From Flavobacterium limi (GTDB lineage: Bacteria; Bacteroidota; Bacteroidia; Flavobacteriales; Flavobacteriaceae): 64,000 nt of DNA. The notes beneath the pieces are model-generated. The model made no database searches, had not been told where the DNA came from, and worked only from the letters and a program-made list of their open reading frames with translations. The stretch spans positions 310,001 through 374,000 of the forward strand of contig NZ_JAADZV010000002.1 of NCBI RefSeq assembly GCF_010645075.1. Reading direction: 5' to 3'. The position numbers and the translations under genes are program-made. This document shows positions 1 through 9,401 of this stretch, one piece after another. Positions within the stretch are counted from its first letter, which is position 1; the number at the start of each line of letters is the position of its first letter.

Positions 1-1397
1 TTGTCAGAAGAAACTACGATTGTCTTTCCATCAATTTTAGCAACAGCAGGATAATAAGTTTTATCATCGCCGGCAATTTCAAATTCTTTCAAATTTTCAT
101 TTGTCTTTTTGAAACCTGATTCTGCATAATTGAAAAACAACTGAATTTTATTTTTTTTGATTTTCATGTGATCATAAATAGGTCCTGAATATACCAATTT
201 ATCTTCGTTATATGTTTTCGCCAAAGCTATTAATGCCAGTCTGTGCCCTACTGTTTGTTTGTCTATTGGGTGAATGTTATTTATATCACCAACATCAGTT
301 GTAACTGCCATTCCGCTATTGGATATTAGTTTTAACGACAATAATTGTGCTTCCCTAATCTCCGGAGTTTGTCCTTTATGAGGAGTAATCTGTACATAAT
401 AAAAAGGGAAATCTCCTTGTTTCCAGTCTTCTCTCCAGTTTTTTACCATAGCAGGAAATAAGGTCTGGTATAACTGTGCTTTGCCAGAATTGCTTTCTCC
501 CTGATACCAGATTACACCTTTCATTGTGTAATTAATTAATGGATGCAACATCGCATTATAAAGAACATACGACGTTTTGTTGGCTTCTTTTTTAGGTTTC
601 TTAAGTTCTGTTTTTAAACCGTTATTCGCCAATTGTTCATTTTTTAAGTTTAAATAATAGGCTTCCAATTTTTCTTGATATACTTTTTCATTTTTGGCAT
701 CTTCTTCCAAAATGGTTAAAAAATCCGGATTTCCTTCCAGAACATTTTGGGAAGTCCAGGCCTCTGCTTTTGTTCCGCCCCATGAAGTTGAAATCAAACC
801 AATTGGAACATTTAATTTCTGATGTAAATCCCTCCCATAAAAATAAGCAACTGCAGAAAACGTTTTTATAGACTCAGGCGAACATAAAGCCCATCTTCCC
901 GTGACATCATCAAGCGGTTTCGGAGAAGCATTTGTCAAAACTGTGAATAATCTGATATTAGGAAAATTCGCTTTTACGATTTCTTCTTCATAATTTTTAA
1001 CCCCGGTTTTCCATGTTCCTTCCTCCTTTCCAACAGGAAAATACATATTAGACTGGCCTGAACAAATCCAAACCTCACCAATAAGGATATTATTGAGTAC
1101 AATTTTGTTTGAAGCATTAATTGTTATGGAATATGCTTTTTCGCTTCCTTGGGGAGTATCTACGCCTACTTTCCAGTTTCCTGCCAAATCTGCAATAATT
1201 TCTATTGAATTGTTTTGCCAGCCCAACTCAATGTTTATTTTTTCGTTTGGAGATGCCCATCCCCATAAGTTGACTTTTGCATTTTGCTGTAAAACCATGT
1301 TATCACTTACCAAAGCTGGCAATTTAACCTGAGCTTTTATGGAAAATTGCAACATTAAAATAATTAAAAACAAAAACTGTTTTTTTATGTAAATCAT
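1..1397 (-). CDS. Sialate O-acetylesterase-like carbohydrate esterase (SASA family), 3' end outside window
   Basis: Start ATG at 1397-1395 gives a signal peptide (MIYIKKQFLFLIILMLQFS) ending near a KAQ cleavage site, so the protein is exported. The block GEVWICSGQSNM holds the family's GQSN nucleophile at about Ser116, and WYQGESN and a downstream DINNIHP segment (catalytic His) are also visible. The frame stays open to base 1, so about 465 residues are present and the C-terminus lies outside. Family members remove O-acetyl groups from sialic acids or, in plant-polysaccharide loci, from acetylated glycans. Beside rhamnosidase and GH105 genes, pectin deacetylation is the better inference. Its own promoter carries the CAGGAT repeat, so it is co-regulated with susC2, susC3 and the GH106 operon. 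Confidence 0.88.
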   Translation of the reverse strand, partial: MIYIKKQFLFLIILMLQFSIKAQVKLPALVSDNMVLQQNAKVNLWGWASPNEKINIELGWQNNSIEIIADLAGNWKVGVDTPQGSEKAYSITINASNKIVLNNILIGEVWICSGQSNMYFPVGKEEGTWKTGVKNYEEEIVKANFPNIRLFTVLTNASPKPLDDVTGRWALCSPESIKTFSAVAYFYGRDLHQKLNVPIGLISTSWGGTKAEAWTSQNVLEGNPDFLTILEEDAKNEKVYQEKLEAYYLNLKNEQLANNGLKTELKKPKKEANKTSYVLYNAMLHPLINYTMKGVIWYQGESNSGKAQLYQTLFPAMVKNWREDWKQGDFPFYYVQITPHKGQTPEIREAQLLSLKLISNSGMAVTTDVGDINNIHPIDKQTVGHRLALIALAKTYNEDKLVYSGPIYDHMKIKKNKIQLFFNYAESGFKKTNENLKEFEIAGDDKTYYPAVAKIDGKTIVVSSD

Positions 1398-1424
1398 AAG
1401 TATTAGAATTTAAACTTTACCTTT

Positions 1425-1469
1425 TAAAGATAAATGAGTAAGATGTTATCCCTATCCTGTGCTTTCCTG
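1425..1469 (-). promoter_or_regulatory. Activator box plus -7 element for the SASA esterase gene
   Basis: On the minus strand CAGGAA (1469-1464), 4 nt, CAGGAT (1459-1454), then exactly 21 nt to TATCTTTA (1432-1425), a TAnnTTTG-type -7 box. The start codon is 28 nt downstream. The geometry is identical at four other promoters in this window. No normal -33 element is visible, which suggests an activator-dependent promoter (inference). Confidence 0.72.
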
Positions 1470-1488
1470 TTTATTAAAAATCAGAAAC

Positions 1489-1519
1489 AAAAAAAGGGCA
1501 CAACTATGTTATGCCCTTT
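1489..1519 (-). terminator. Rho-independent terminator of a short transcript
   Basis: An 8-bp perfect stem (AAAGGGCA with TGCCCTTT, plus-strand positions 1493-1500 and 1512-1519) with an 11-nt loop, followed on the minus strand by a run of Ts. It lies upstream of the esterase promoter box and downstream of another promoter at 1593-1637, so it ends whatever that promoter transcribes. Confidence 0.75.
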
Positions 1520-1587
1520 AAAATTAAAACCACTTAATTTTTTTATCAATTACCATTAAATTCCCAAACTATTTTTTGAAAGATTTA
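1489..1587 (-). ncRNA. Candidate small RNA of about 100 nt within the PUL
   Basis: The stretch is bounded by a complete CAGGAT-type promoter (1593-1637) and by its own terminator (1489-1519), and it lies after the susD1 terminator. The predicted transcript is about 100 nt. Its only ATG-started frame is roughly 10 codons (MVIDKKIKWF), too short to support a protein claim, although a leader peptide is possible. Small RNAs encoded beside Bacteroides PULs are known. This one is predicted only from its signals, and its target is unknown. Confidence 0.5.
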
Positions 1588-1592
1588 ATATT

Positions 1593-1637
1593 CAAATTTA
1601 CTCATTGTATTACTGATAACAATCCTGTTGTACCCTG
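1593..1637 (-). promoter_or_regulatory. Activator box plus -7 element with no protein gene behind it
   Basis: On the minus strand CAGGGT (1637-1632), 4 nt, CAGGAT (1627-1622), then 21 nt to TAAATTTG (1600-1593), a perfect TAnnTTTG box. It has the same architecture as the susC2 and susC3 promoters. Transcription from here meets the terminator at 1489-1519 after about 100 nt. Confidence 0.68.
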
Positions 1638-1647
1638 CTTATCAACT

Positions 1648-1677
1648 AAAAAACTGTCCCAAAAAATGAGACAGTTT
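1648..1677 (-). terminator. Terminator after susD1
   Basis: Inverted repeat AAACTGTC/GACAGTTT (1651-1658 and 1670-1677), extended by a G-U pair, followed on the minus strand by six Ts. It lies 27 nt past the susD1 stop codon. Confidence 0.75.
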
Positions 1678-1703
1678 AGAAAATAAAAAATTATAAATTA
1701 TAA

Positions 1704-3644
1704 TTAATAACCTGGATTTTGCATTGCATCTTTTTCTGCTGCTGTTAACGGTCTACCGTTTGAATATATTCCGTCCAGGAATGTTTGAGGAATAGGACGT
1801 AATGTATGATAGTCCTGAACATTTGGTGCAGCTTCTATATTATACGCTTTGGCTCGTGTAACCAAAGTTTTTGTTCTGCTCAAATCCTGCCAACGGTGGA
1901 ATTCTCCGCAAAGCTCTCTTGTACGTTCATTCAGTACTAAACATAACATTCGGTCGTAATCGCTTGCATATCCTAATTTTGTAATTACAGCCATATCTTC
2001 TGCCGGCAAGGCACTTGTACTGGTAATATTAAGAGAGGTTGATGACGTTGTAACTGCAATATTATTAGACTCATAATATGAATTTTTAGGAATATATGAG
2101 ATTGGAATACCGGCCTGAGCAGCAGCTGTCCATGCTGCAGATCCGTCTGCATATGCTGAACGGTCTTCACCAGCCTTATACGCACCACGGTTTCTGACAG
2201 CATTTATGTATGGCAAAGCATCAGTAAATGAGGCAGCACCTTGTTTTGCTAAACGTATTTTTGCTTCAGCAGCTAATAAGTATGTATCTGCAGAACGTGC
2301 TAAAATAATATCCCTTGATCCTCTTTGACTTGTTAAATCAATTCTTGATCCATCCATATATTTACTCAAAGAAGGAAATCTAACATCAGCCATAAGCCCT
2401 ACATTATCTGCTGCATATTGTACATAAACACTAGGAACTTTTTTTGCAGCTCCTGGGATAAGAAAATCTGTATTTTTAGTTTTAGTAAAACGATTATCCG
2501 ATGGAGCATTCATTATATAGACAATCCCTAAATCACCATTTACATAAGTAGTTCCTGACTGGTTATTAACGATACTTTTTGTCTGAAAGCTTTTCCAAAA
2601 ACGGGAATCATTCACTTTATCATATACATCATAAGTGTAATATGTTGGTGCAAGACGGCTAAATGGCCTTCCTCCAGCTAAATTACGTCTCATCTGAGGT
2701 AATTGATCGTAAGTCGAAAGAAAATATAAATGCTGCCAATTTGATCCGGTATTTAACTGACTTGAATTAAACTGACCTGCTAAAATTATTTCTGACAATT
2801 TTTCATTTGCTCCATCAGGTGCTGTAAAATTCCATAAATCTACATAGTTGGGTGCTAAAGGGTGATGAGCAATAACTTCATCTGCCAGCGTAACTACTTT
2901 TTGTAAATCAGCTGTTTTTGTTGCTGAATTCCAGGTATCATTTATTTCACTGGCACGTGACAAATAAGCTTTTGCCAAATAATGCGCAACGGCATCTTTT
3001 GTAATTTTAGCAGATCCACCTGCATTATCAAGCAAATCATAAGCTTTTGTAAAATCATCTATAATTTGGGTAAATACCTGTTCAGCTGTGGCTCTTGTAA
3101 ACTCAACTTCCACAGTAGTACTTAAATTTAATTTTATTGGCACACCTCCATACTGACTAACTAATTTAAAATAATTGAAAGCTCTTAAAAAATAACCTTC
3201 ACCTAAAGCTCTTTTTTTGATAGCCGCATTTGTAGAAACGATTGCTGTAGCCGATTCAATTAATTGATTCGCATTTCCTATTGCAACATACAGGTTATCC
3301 CAATTGGTATTGGCTGCAACAGTATTTGCATTAGAAACTGTAACAAAAGAGTTCAATCCTGATGCATATGAATTCCAAATATGATTTGAAGGATCACCTC
3401 CTGCATGAAACTCATCAGTACCAGACTGAGTAGCTGTTAGTGGTACTTCTAATGCAAACTCTAATGCAAATGACTGATAATAGGTTCCAACTGCTAAAGC
3501 CTGTATACCAGCTTCGGTTTTGTAGTAGTCTTTAGTATAACCTGTCTCCAGCTTTTCGTCCAGAAAATCATCGCTGCAAGAACTACTAAGACCTAATGCA
3601 GCTACTAATAATAAATTAATATATAGTGTTTTATATTTTTTCAT
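1704..3644 (-). CDS. SusD/RagB-family outer-membrane glycan-binding lipoprotein (pair 1)
   Basis: 646 residues. The N-terminus is a lipoprotein signal ending in SSSC followed by SDDFLDE, the acidic stretch common to surface-exported Bacteroidota lipoproteins. The SusD TPR-rich fold is indicated by FLRAFNYFKLVSQYGG near residue 155 and by the C-terminal signature LNERTRELCGEFHRWQDL. SusD proteins sit on the cell surface as a lid on the partner SusC and bind oligosaccharide. It starts 23 nt after the susC1 stop, so the two form one operon, closed by the terminator at 1648-1677. It resembles the SusD of pair 2 (same C-terminal motifs and a similar AEKDAMQNPGY-type ending), suggesting that pairs 1 and 2 arose by duplication. 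The ligand is unknown and is inferred from neighbours to be pectic. Confidence 0.95.
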   Translation of the reverse strand: MKKYKTLYINLLLVAALGLSSSCSDDFLDEKLETGYTKDYYKTEAGIQALAVGTYYQSFALEFALEVPLTATQSGTDEFHAGGDPSNHIWNSYASGLNSFVTVSNANTVAANTNWDNLYVAIGNANQLIESATAIVSTNAAIKKRALGEGYFLRAFNYFKLVSQYGGVPIKLNLSTTVEVEFTRATAEQVFTQIIDDFTKAYDLLDNAGGSAKITKDAVAHYLAKAYLSRASEINDTWNSATKTADLQKVVTLADEVIAHHPLAPNYVDLWNFTAPDGANEKLSEIILAGQFNSSQLNTGSNWQHLYFLSTYDQLPQMRRNLAGGRPFSRLAPTYYTYDVYDKVNDSRFWKSFQTKSIVNNQSGTTYVNGDLGIVYIMNAPSDNRFTKTKNTDFLIPGAAKKVPSVYVQYAADNVGLMADVRFPSLSKYMDGSRIDLTSQRGSRDIILARSADTYLLAAEAKIRLAKQGAASFTDALPYINAVRNRGAYKAGEDRSAYADGSAAWTAAAQAGIPISYIPKNSYYESNNIAVTTSSTSLNITSTSALPAEDMAVITKLGYASDYDRMLCLVLNERTRELCGEFHRWQDLSRTKTLVTRAKAYNIEAAPNVQDYHTLRPIPQTFLDGIYSNGRPLTAAEKDAMQNPGY

Positions 3645-3667
3645 AATGATAATTATTAAATTTAATT

Positions 3668-6600
3668 TTATAGCTCAACATTTAAACCTAAAGTAAATCC
3701 CCTGTTAGAAGCAGTTGACTGTGTATCTAAATCCATCCATTTTACTTTAGTATAAAGCATTCCCGGGTTCATAACCTGAATGTAAAGTCTCAACTTTGAA
3801 ACTCCGGCTTTTTCAGCCATCTCATTTGTAAAATTATATCCTAAAGATATATTACGAACTTTTAAGAACGCTCCGTCACGATAACCTAAAGTTGGAAAAA
3901 AAGAATCTCCTGTACCCGCAGAGTAAATTGGTTTTTGATATTCAGCGTTAGTATTGTTATCAGTATAATAATCAATAGATCTCTGACTGCCTTTCGCGCC
4001 TTCATTTTCACCACCTGTATTATAAAGATATCCCATTCGTCCATAAACAAAGAATGACAATTCTACATTTTTATATCTAAATGTATTAGTTAAACCCGCA
4101 ATGTATTTAGGATCTGCACTACCAATTATAACTCGGTCGTTATTAGCATCGATTTTGTAATCACCATTTTGATCTACAGGTCTTGCATTACCAAATGAAA
4201 ATCCGGCTCCATTAGCATTAAATTTAGCCATTTCAGTTGCATCTTCGGGTTTCCATATTCCATTAGAAGCATATCCGTAAATTACATTTTGCGGCTGTCC
4301 TATAAATAAATTATTATTGATATCATTGAATTTTCCATTCGCTAAAGTTACAATTCTGCTTTGCTGATAAGAAGCGCTCAAATTTGAACTCCATTCAAAA
4401 TCCTTTGCTTTCACATTTATAGTATTTAATGTAAGCTCTACACCTTCACCTTCTGTCTCACCAACATTCTCAAATGTGTCTCTATACCCTGTAGGTGTAG
4501 GCACACTTCTTTTTAATAATAAATCTGTTGTATCACTGGTGTAATATTCCAGAGTTCCTGATATTCTACTATTCACAAAAGAAAAGTCAATACCATAGTT
4601 AATCTGTTTTGTTTTTTCCCATCCTAAAGCTGGGTTTCCTAAAGTTGCATTATTCACTATACCAGAACCATTAGGATAAACAACACCAGTTAATGGTGGC
4701 TGTGTAGAATAAGGATCAACAGCAGCGTTACCGGTAACTCCAAAACCTACCCTAAGCTTCAACTGATCTATCCAGGAAACATCACTTAAAAAACTCTCCT
4801 GATTCATGTTCCAGGCTAATGAAGCACTCGGAAAGAAATCCCATTTATTACCATCTGCCAATTGCGATGCTCCATCATAACGCCCCGATGCCGTTAGCAA
4901 ATATTTATTGTCATAACCATAAGTTACTCTTCCCATGTACGACAACAAACCAGATTCAATTAAATTACTGGAATAGTTACTAAGTGTTACGTTTGCTGGA
5001 TTCAAAGCATTCCATTTATTTTCAGGATTTTTAACATCATTCGCAGCCATCATACTATCTTCATATTCATATCCTGTTTTACTTTGTAAAAAAGTAAGGC
5101 CTAAATCGTGTTTACCAATTGTTTTATTATAGTAAAGAAGATTATCTAACGTATACGATATTGTCTGTGCCTTTATCAGTGAAGCATAACTTGTTCCTGA
5201 GCGTGCGGCTGATCTTGCATCTAAAAACACTCCATTACGATAGGAAGTAATATCTGGACCAAAATTTAACCTATATTTTAATCCTCCCAGAACAGGAATA
5301 AGTTTTCCTAAATCTACTTGAGCATATAAACTACCAAAAGCTCGTAATGTTACACGTTGATCCTGAGAGTATTTATCCTCATCAATAACTGTTCTAATAG
5401 TATTATCTCCTCCAGGATTATCAATTCTGATACCGTTACTATCATAAGGAACTGCATAGGGAAGATTAAGACGTGCTGAATTATATATTCCAGTAGTAGA
5501 ACTTACAGCTGATCTCCCTATGTTGGATTGCCCATATTCATTTATGCTATAACTCGTATTTAGATTAGCTCCCATTGAAAACCAATCTGTTGCTGTAATA
5601 TCAACATTGGCTACCCCATTGTAACGTTTATACCCTTGCCCTTTTAGTACTCCTGTACTTCCGGTATAACCAAATGACCCATATGCTTTCATTTTTTCAG
5701 TTCCTCCGCTTACAGCTAAGGTATGCTGTTGGGTAACTCCTGTGCGGGTGACAAACTTTGCCCAGTCTGTTGTTGCCACTTTGGAACCATCCCATGTACC
5801 ACCTTCCCATCCTTTTGCGATGTTTGCCCAGGCAGAAGGATCTGCCGATTTTAAGAAAATCAATTCATCATTAGCAATGGTTGGTGCATCACCTTTTGGG
5901 AAAGCCGATGGATTTGAATAATATCTTGCCCATCTACGAAAATCAATATATTCACCTGCAGACATCATCGGAGCATTTTCATGAATTTCTTCTGTAGTAA
6001 CTGCAGTGTTGTAATTTAATGAAAATCTACCATTTTTCCCTTTTTTTGTCGTTACAATGATAACACCATTTGCTCCACGCGAACCATAAATTGCAGTTGC
6101 GGATGCATCTTTTAATACATCAATTGACTCAATATCCGTAGGATTTAAAAAGTCGATACCTCCAGCATTTGAATCACTGACATCACTCACGGATTTACCC
6201 AATGCCCCCGCCAATGGTTTAGAATTATTGATTGGTACTCCGTCAACTACGTAGAGAGGAGAGTTTGAAGCAGAAATTGACCGCGCGCCACGTATGGTCA
6301 CCTTACCTACAGTACCAGGACGTTCATTTGATGTAATATCGATCCCCGCTGCTTTTCCCTGCATAGCCTGAACCGCATTTTGGACTGGCCTGGAATTTAT
6401 TACCTCAGAACTTACGCTCACAATTGAACCCGTAAGATCTTTTTTCTTCTTTACCCCATATCCTACAACAACAACCTCTTCAAGGGAATTATCTAACTCC
6501 TTCAGTTCAATATTGTACACTCCGGACTGAGTAATAACCTTCTCTTCTGTCTTAAAACCTATAAAGCTAAAAACAAGTGTTGTACCTGAGCTAACATTAA

Positions 6601-6790
6601 TAGTATAGCTACCATCCAAATCAGAGCTGGTCCCTTTTTGGGTTCCTTTAATAAGAACATTCACGCCCGGTACAGGAAGCCCCGAAGCGTCTTTAATAAC
6701 TCCTTTTACCGTTGTATTCTGCGCATACCCGGATACATGTAGCAATGTAAATACCGCCATAGCCAACAGAATGCTAAATTTGTTTTTCAT
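3668..6790 (-). CDS. SusC/RagA-family TonB-dependent oligosaccharide transporter (pair 1)
   Basis: 1040 residues. A signal peptide (1 to about 24, ending GYAQ) is followed by a carboxypeptidase-D-like regulatory domain (VKGVIKDASGLPVPGVNVLI, about 28-105) and a TonB-box/plug region with ALQ-type AMQGKAAGIDI and the SusC hallmark GANGVIIVTTKKGK. The rest is a 22-strand beta barrel ending in LGLNVEL with a terminal hydrophobic strand. It imports oligosaccharides bound by its SusD partner across the outer membrane using TonB energy. It differs from pairs 2 and 3 in regulation: its upstream region holds two LacI-type operators and no CAGGAT repeat. It is intact and its length is normal. Confidence 0.95.
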   Translation of the reverse strand: MKNKFSILLAMAVFTLLHVSGYAQNTTVKGVIKDASGLPVPGVNVLIKGTQKGTSSDLDGSYTINVSSGTTLVFSFIGFKTEEKVITQSGVYNIELKELDNSLEEVVVVGYGVKKKKDLTGSIVSVSSEVINSRPVQNAVQAMQGKAAGIDITSNERPGTVGKVTIRGARSISASNSPLYVVDGVPINNSKPLAGALGKSVSDVSDSNAGGIDFLNPTDIESIDVLKDASATAIYGSRGANGVIIVTTKKGKNGRFSLNYNTAVTTEEIHENAPMMSAGEYIDFRRWARYYSNPSAFPKGDAPTIANDELIFLKSADPSAWANIAKGWEGGTWDGSKVATTDWAKFVTRTGVTQQHTLAVSGGTEKMKAYGSFGYTGSTGVLKGQGYKRYNGVANVDITATDWFSMGANLNTSYSINEYGQSNIGRSAVSSTTGIYNSARLNLPYAVPYDSNGIRIDNPGGDNTIRTVIDEDKYSQDQRVTLRAFGSLYAQVDLGKLIPVLGGLKYRLNFGPDITSYRNGVFLDARSAARSGTSYASLIKAQTISYTLDNLLYYNKTIGKHDLGLTFLQSKTGYEYEDSMMAANDVKNPENKWNALNPANVTLSNYSSNLIESGLLSYMGRVTYGYDNKYLLTASGRYDGASQLADGNKWDFFPSASLAWNMNQESFLSDVSWIDQLKLRVGFGVTGNAAVDPYSTQPPLTGVVYPNGSGIVNNATLGNPALGWEKTKQINYGIDFSFVNSRISGTLEYYTSDTTDLLLKRSVPTPTGYRDTFENVGETEGEGVELTLNTINVKAKDFEWSSNLSASYQQSRIVTLANGKFNDINNNLFIGQPQNVIYGYASNGIWKPEDATEMAKFNANGAGFSFGNARPVDQNGDYKIDANNDRVIIGSADPKYIAGLTNTFRYKNVELSFFVYGRMGYLYNTGGENEGAKGSQRSIDYYTDNNTNAEYQKPIYSAGTGDSFFPTLGYRDGAFLKVRNISLGYNFTNEMAEKAGVSKLRLYIQVMNPGMLYTKVKWMDLDTQSTASNRGFTLGLNVEL

Positions 6791-6982
6791 AAAGTCAATT
6801 TTGGTTAATTATTTAGTTAGTTAATCAACATTCTTACAATTTCTCTTCATACATATTTTATTATACAATTTACCTTATATGCCAGATTTGAACTTTATCT
6901 AATAAACTTATTAGTTCCTACAAATACTAATTAATCATAAATAAACTATTAAATAAAATTACTAAGAAAATAATTGCAATTA

Positions 6983-7004
6983 TGTAATCGATTACACAAA
7001 TGTA
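6983..7004 (-). promoter_or_regulatory. susC1 promoter: -7 box abutted by a LacI-type operator
   Basis: TACATTTG (minus strand, 7004-6997) matches the TAnnTTTG -7 box and is immediately followed by the perfect palindrome TGTAATCGATTACA (6983-6996). Its central CG is typical of LacI-family operators. The operator would cover the start site, so binding should repress. The predicted leader to the susC1 ATG is about 190 nt. A second, near-identical site lies at 7136-7149. Confidence 0.6.
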
Positions 7005-7135
7005 TTATTTTTTTTTATAACAAAAAAAATGAGTTAAAATTATGTGAAATTATAAACAAATGCATAAATAACACATATCATTATTAAATCATTCTTTATA
7101 AAAACTATAAAAAACGAAAAAAAAATCATAAAAAA

Positions 7136-7149
7136 TGTAATCGATAACA
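7136..7149. promoter_or_regulatory. Upstream LacI-type operator of susC1
   Basis: TGTAATCGATAACA differs at one base from the perfect palindrome at 6983-6996. The two centres are 153 bp apart, a spacing that would allow a DNA loop by a tetrameric repressor (inference). No lacI-family gene is present in the window. Confidence 0.5.
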
Positions 7150-7192
7150 TTACAATTTAAATGAATTTTACAAATATCTTACAAAATAAAAC

Positions 7193-7221
7193 AAAAAAAA
7201 CCGCCTCAAGTATTGAGGCGG
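7193..7221 (-). terminator. Terminator after susD2
   Basis: Perfect 8-bp stem CCGCCTCA/TGAGGCGG (7201-7208 and 7214-7221) with a 5-nt loop, followed on the minus strand by eight Ts. It starts 34 nt past the susD2 stop. Confidence 0.85.
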
Positions 7222-7254
7222 CCTAAAAAAGAATTTTATAGATTCGGGGCAATA

Positions 7255-9357
7255 TTATTTATATCCAGGATTCTGCCATTCAGCTTTTTGAGCAGCAGAT
7301 AAATTAGAACCGTCTGGATTCTGCAATACATCAATAAATGTTTGAGGAATTGGACGGAGCTCATGTTTGTTCACTTTAATTCCTGCTACAGCTTGCGGAT
7401 TAAATGCTTTTGCTCTGGAAATTAATGTTCCAGTTCTTGAAAGCGTTTCCCAACGTTGGAACTCACCTAATAATTCGCGTGTACGTTCATTAAGGATAAA
7501 ATGTAAGGCACGCTGATAATCACTGGCCGCTCCTACTTTGGTAAGGACTTCTTCATCTTCAACAGGCAAATTAGCAGGAAATGTTGTTAATTGCAAATTT
7601 GAAGCAGCAGTTGTAACAGCAAGCCCTGGGTTAGACAAATAATATGTAGTCATGTCTAAATTTGAATTAATATAGTTAGTAGCATTAGTTCCTGTATTCA
7701 ATGAATTTGTCTTAAATGCCTGAGAGCCGTCACTGTAAAAAGATCTGTTTTCACCGTTTTTCCATTGTGCTCTTGCTCTTACAACATTTATATCTTTCAT
7801 CGCATTACCATAGTCTCCCTGACGGACATAACATTCAGCACGCAGCAAGTAAGTTTCACCTAGACGTGCCATGATGACATCACGGTGCGAATCTCCTCTT
7901 TCAGCAGTACGCGTACCACATTCTGTTTTATTGATTCCTGCAAAGAAATTACAAATAGCCTGGCTTCCAAATGTAGGAGCTACATAATTACCATTTTGAT
8001 ACAAAACCAATGAGTTTGGCACAAATTGCCCAACTTTACTTGTCAAAGATCCCGCTGTTGGAGTTTGTCTGCTTCCTACAGCCCATTCAGGTAAACGTCC
8101 GGCATCATCTTTCCAGTTTGGTGCCTGACTTGTTGAACCAAATTTGTATCCATTATAAGTGTTATCATTTTTACTGTTTAATATCATTACAATTGCAGGA
8201 TCTCCCAACTTTACACCAACAGTGTTATTCACCACTGTATTAGCTCCGTAAACTGTCTTAAAAGTTTTCCACATACGTGCATCATTTATATGGTTGAAAA
8301 CAGCATAACTATATTCAGTAGGACGGCAACGCTGAAAGTCCATTGAACCAATCCAAACACCACGTCTAACCCAGCCTCCTGAAAAATTAGAAAATTGAGG
8401 TGCAAAATAATTATATGTACGATTACCATATCGCCCCTTAGTTTTTTCATCACCATTATGACCTGCTGCCATTAAAATCTCATTAAGTTGCTCATTTGGG
8501 CAATCAATCCCTGTCCAGTTAGCATAAAGGTCACTATAATTAGGGGTTAAAGCTCCACGTGCACTAATAGCATAAGTACAGGCGTCAATCGCATCTTTAA
8601 GATCCTTTTCTTTGTAAGAACTGTTCCAGGCATCATTACGTTCTGAAGCACGAAATAATAACGCTTTTGCAAGGAAGTGAGCAGCAGTTGCTTTGGTCCA
8701 GGTAATTCCTTTACCATAAGTAAAAGTTTCACCATCAAAAAGGTTGTAGGCATTACGAAAATCAGAAATAACCTGCTCCCAGCATTGCTCTTCTGTAGAG
8801 CGTGTAAAACTACGAACAACAGTTTCTACTGGTGTAGTTTGAAGGAGAACACCACCATATTGTGCAGTCAGTCTGTAATAATTATAACCTCTTAAAAAAT
8901 AAGCATGTGCCAAACAGCGATTTCTGATTTTCAAATCTGGAATAACTTTTTCTGCTTTTGCAATAATCGTATTTGCAGATGCAATTCCATAATACATTTG
9001 ATCCCAAAGTGCCTGTGGTGGAGTTGCATTTCCATTAGCAGCTCCGGTAGCCTGAGTTGCACCAAGTGGTCCCAAACGGTTATCATAGGTATTCCACATT
9101 TCATTGGTCAGGTCATTTGCGTTCGTAAATTCATCAGTACCATATAATGTATTTCCATATGACCATTCAAAACCAAAATGCCATCTGATATTACCATAAA
9201 GGGCTATTGTTAGAGCCTCAAGACCTTCAGGTGTATCAAAATAAGCTGTTGAGTACCGATTTGTCAAATCCTCGTCCAGAAAATCTTTTGAACACGAAGT
9301 AAATGCCAGCCCCGCCATTAATAGAAGACCGATTCCTATATTTTTTATATTATTCAT
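7255..9357 (-). CDS. SusD/RagB-family outer-membrane glycan-binding lipoprotein (pair 2)
   Basis: 700 residues. The lipoprotein signal ends TSC followed by SKDFLDEDL. SusD features are FLRGYNYYRLTAQYGG near residue 155, RLGETYLLRAECYVRQGDYG (helical TPR part) and LNERTRELLGEFQRWETLSR near the C-terminus. It shares these blocks and the ending QNPGYK with the SusD of pair 1 and is clearly its paralogue, but it is about 50 residues longer, mainly through loops in the middle. It follows susC2 after 44 nt and ends at the terminator at 7193-7221. The role is surface capture of the glycan for the SusC2 channel. Confidence 0.95.
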   Translation of the reverse strand: MNNIKNIGIGLLLMAGLAFTSCSKDFLDEDLTNRYSTAYFDTPEGLEALTIALYGNIRWHFGFEWSYGNTLYGTDEFTNANDLTNEMWNTYDNRLGPLGATQATGAANGNATPPQALWDQMYYGIASANTIIAKAEKVIPDLKIRNRCLAHAYFLRGYNYYRLTAQYGGVLLQTTPVETVVRSFTRSTEEQCWEQVISDFRNAYNLFDGETFTYGKGITWTKATAAHFLAKALLFRASERNDAWNSSYKEKDLKDAIDACTYAISARGALTPNYSDLYANWTGIDCPNEQLNEILMAAGHNGDEKTKGRYGNRTYNYFAPQFSNFSGGWVRRGVWIGSMDFQRCRPTEYSYAVFNHINDARMWKTFKTVYGANTVVNNTVGVKLGDPAIVMILNSKNDNTYNGYKFGSTSQAPNWKDDAGRLPEWAVGSRQTPTAGSLTSKVGQFVPNSLVLYQNGNYVAPTFGSQAICNFFAGINKTECGTRTAERGDSHRDVIMARLGETYLLRAECYVRQGDYGNAMKDINVVRARAQWKNGENRSFYSDGSQAFKTNSLNTGTNATNYINSNLDMTTYYLSNPGLAVTTAASNLQLTTFPANLPVEDEEVLTKVGAASDYQRALHFILNERTRELLGEFQRWETLSRTGTLISRAKAFNPQAVAGIKVNKHELRPIPQTFIDVLQNPDGSNLSAAQKAEWQNPGYK

Positions 9358-9401
9358 TTTTTTTTACTTTTATTGTTATACTTCAATTCGTGACAATATA
9401 A

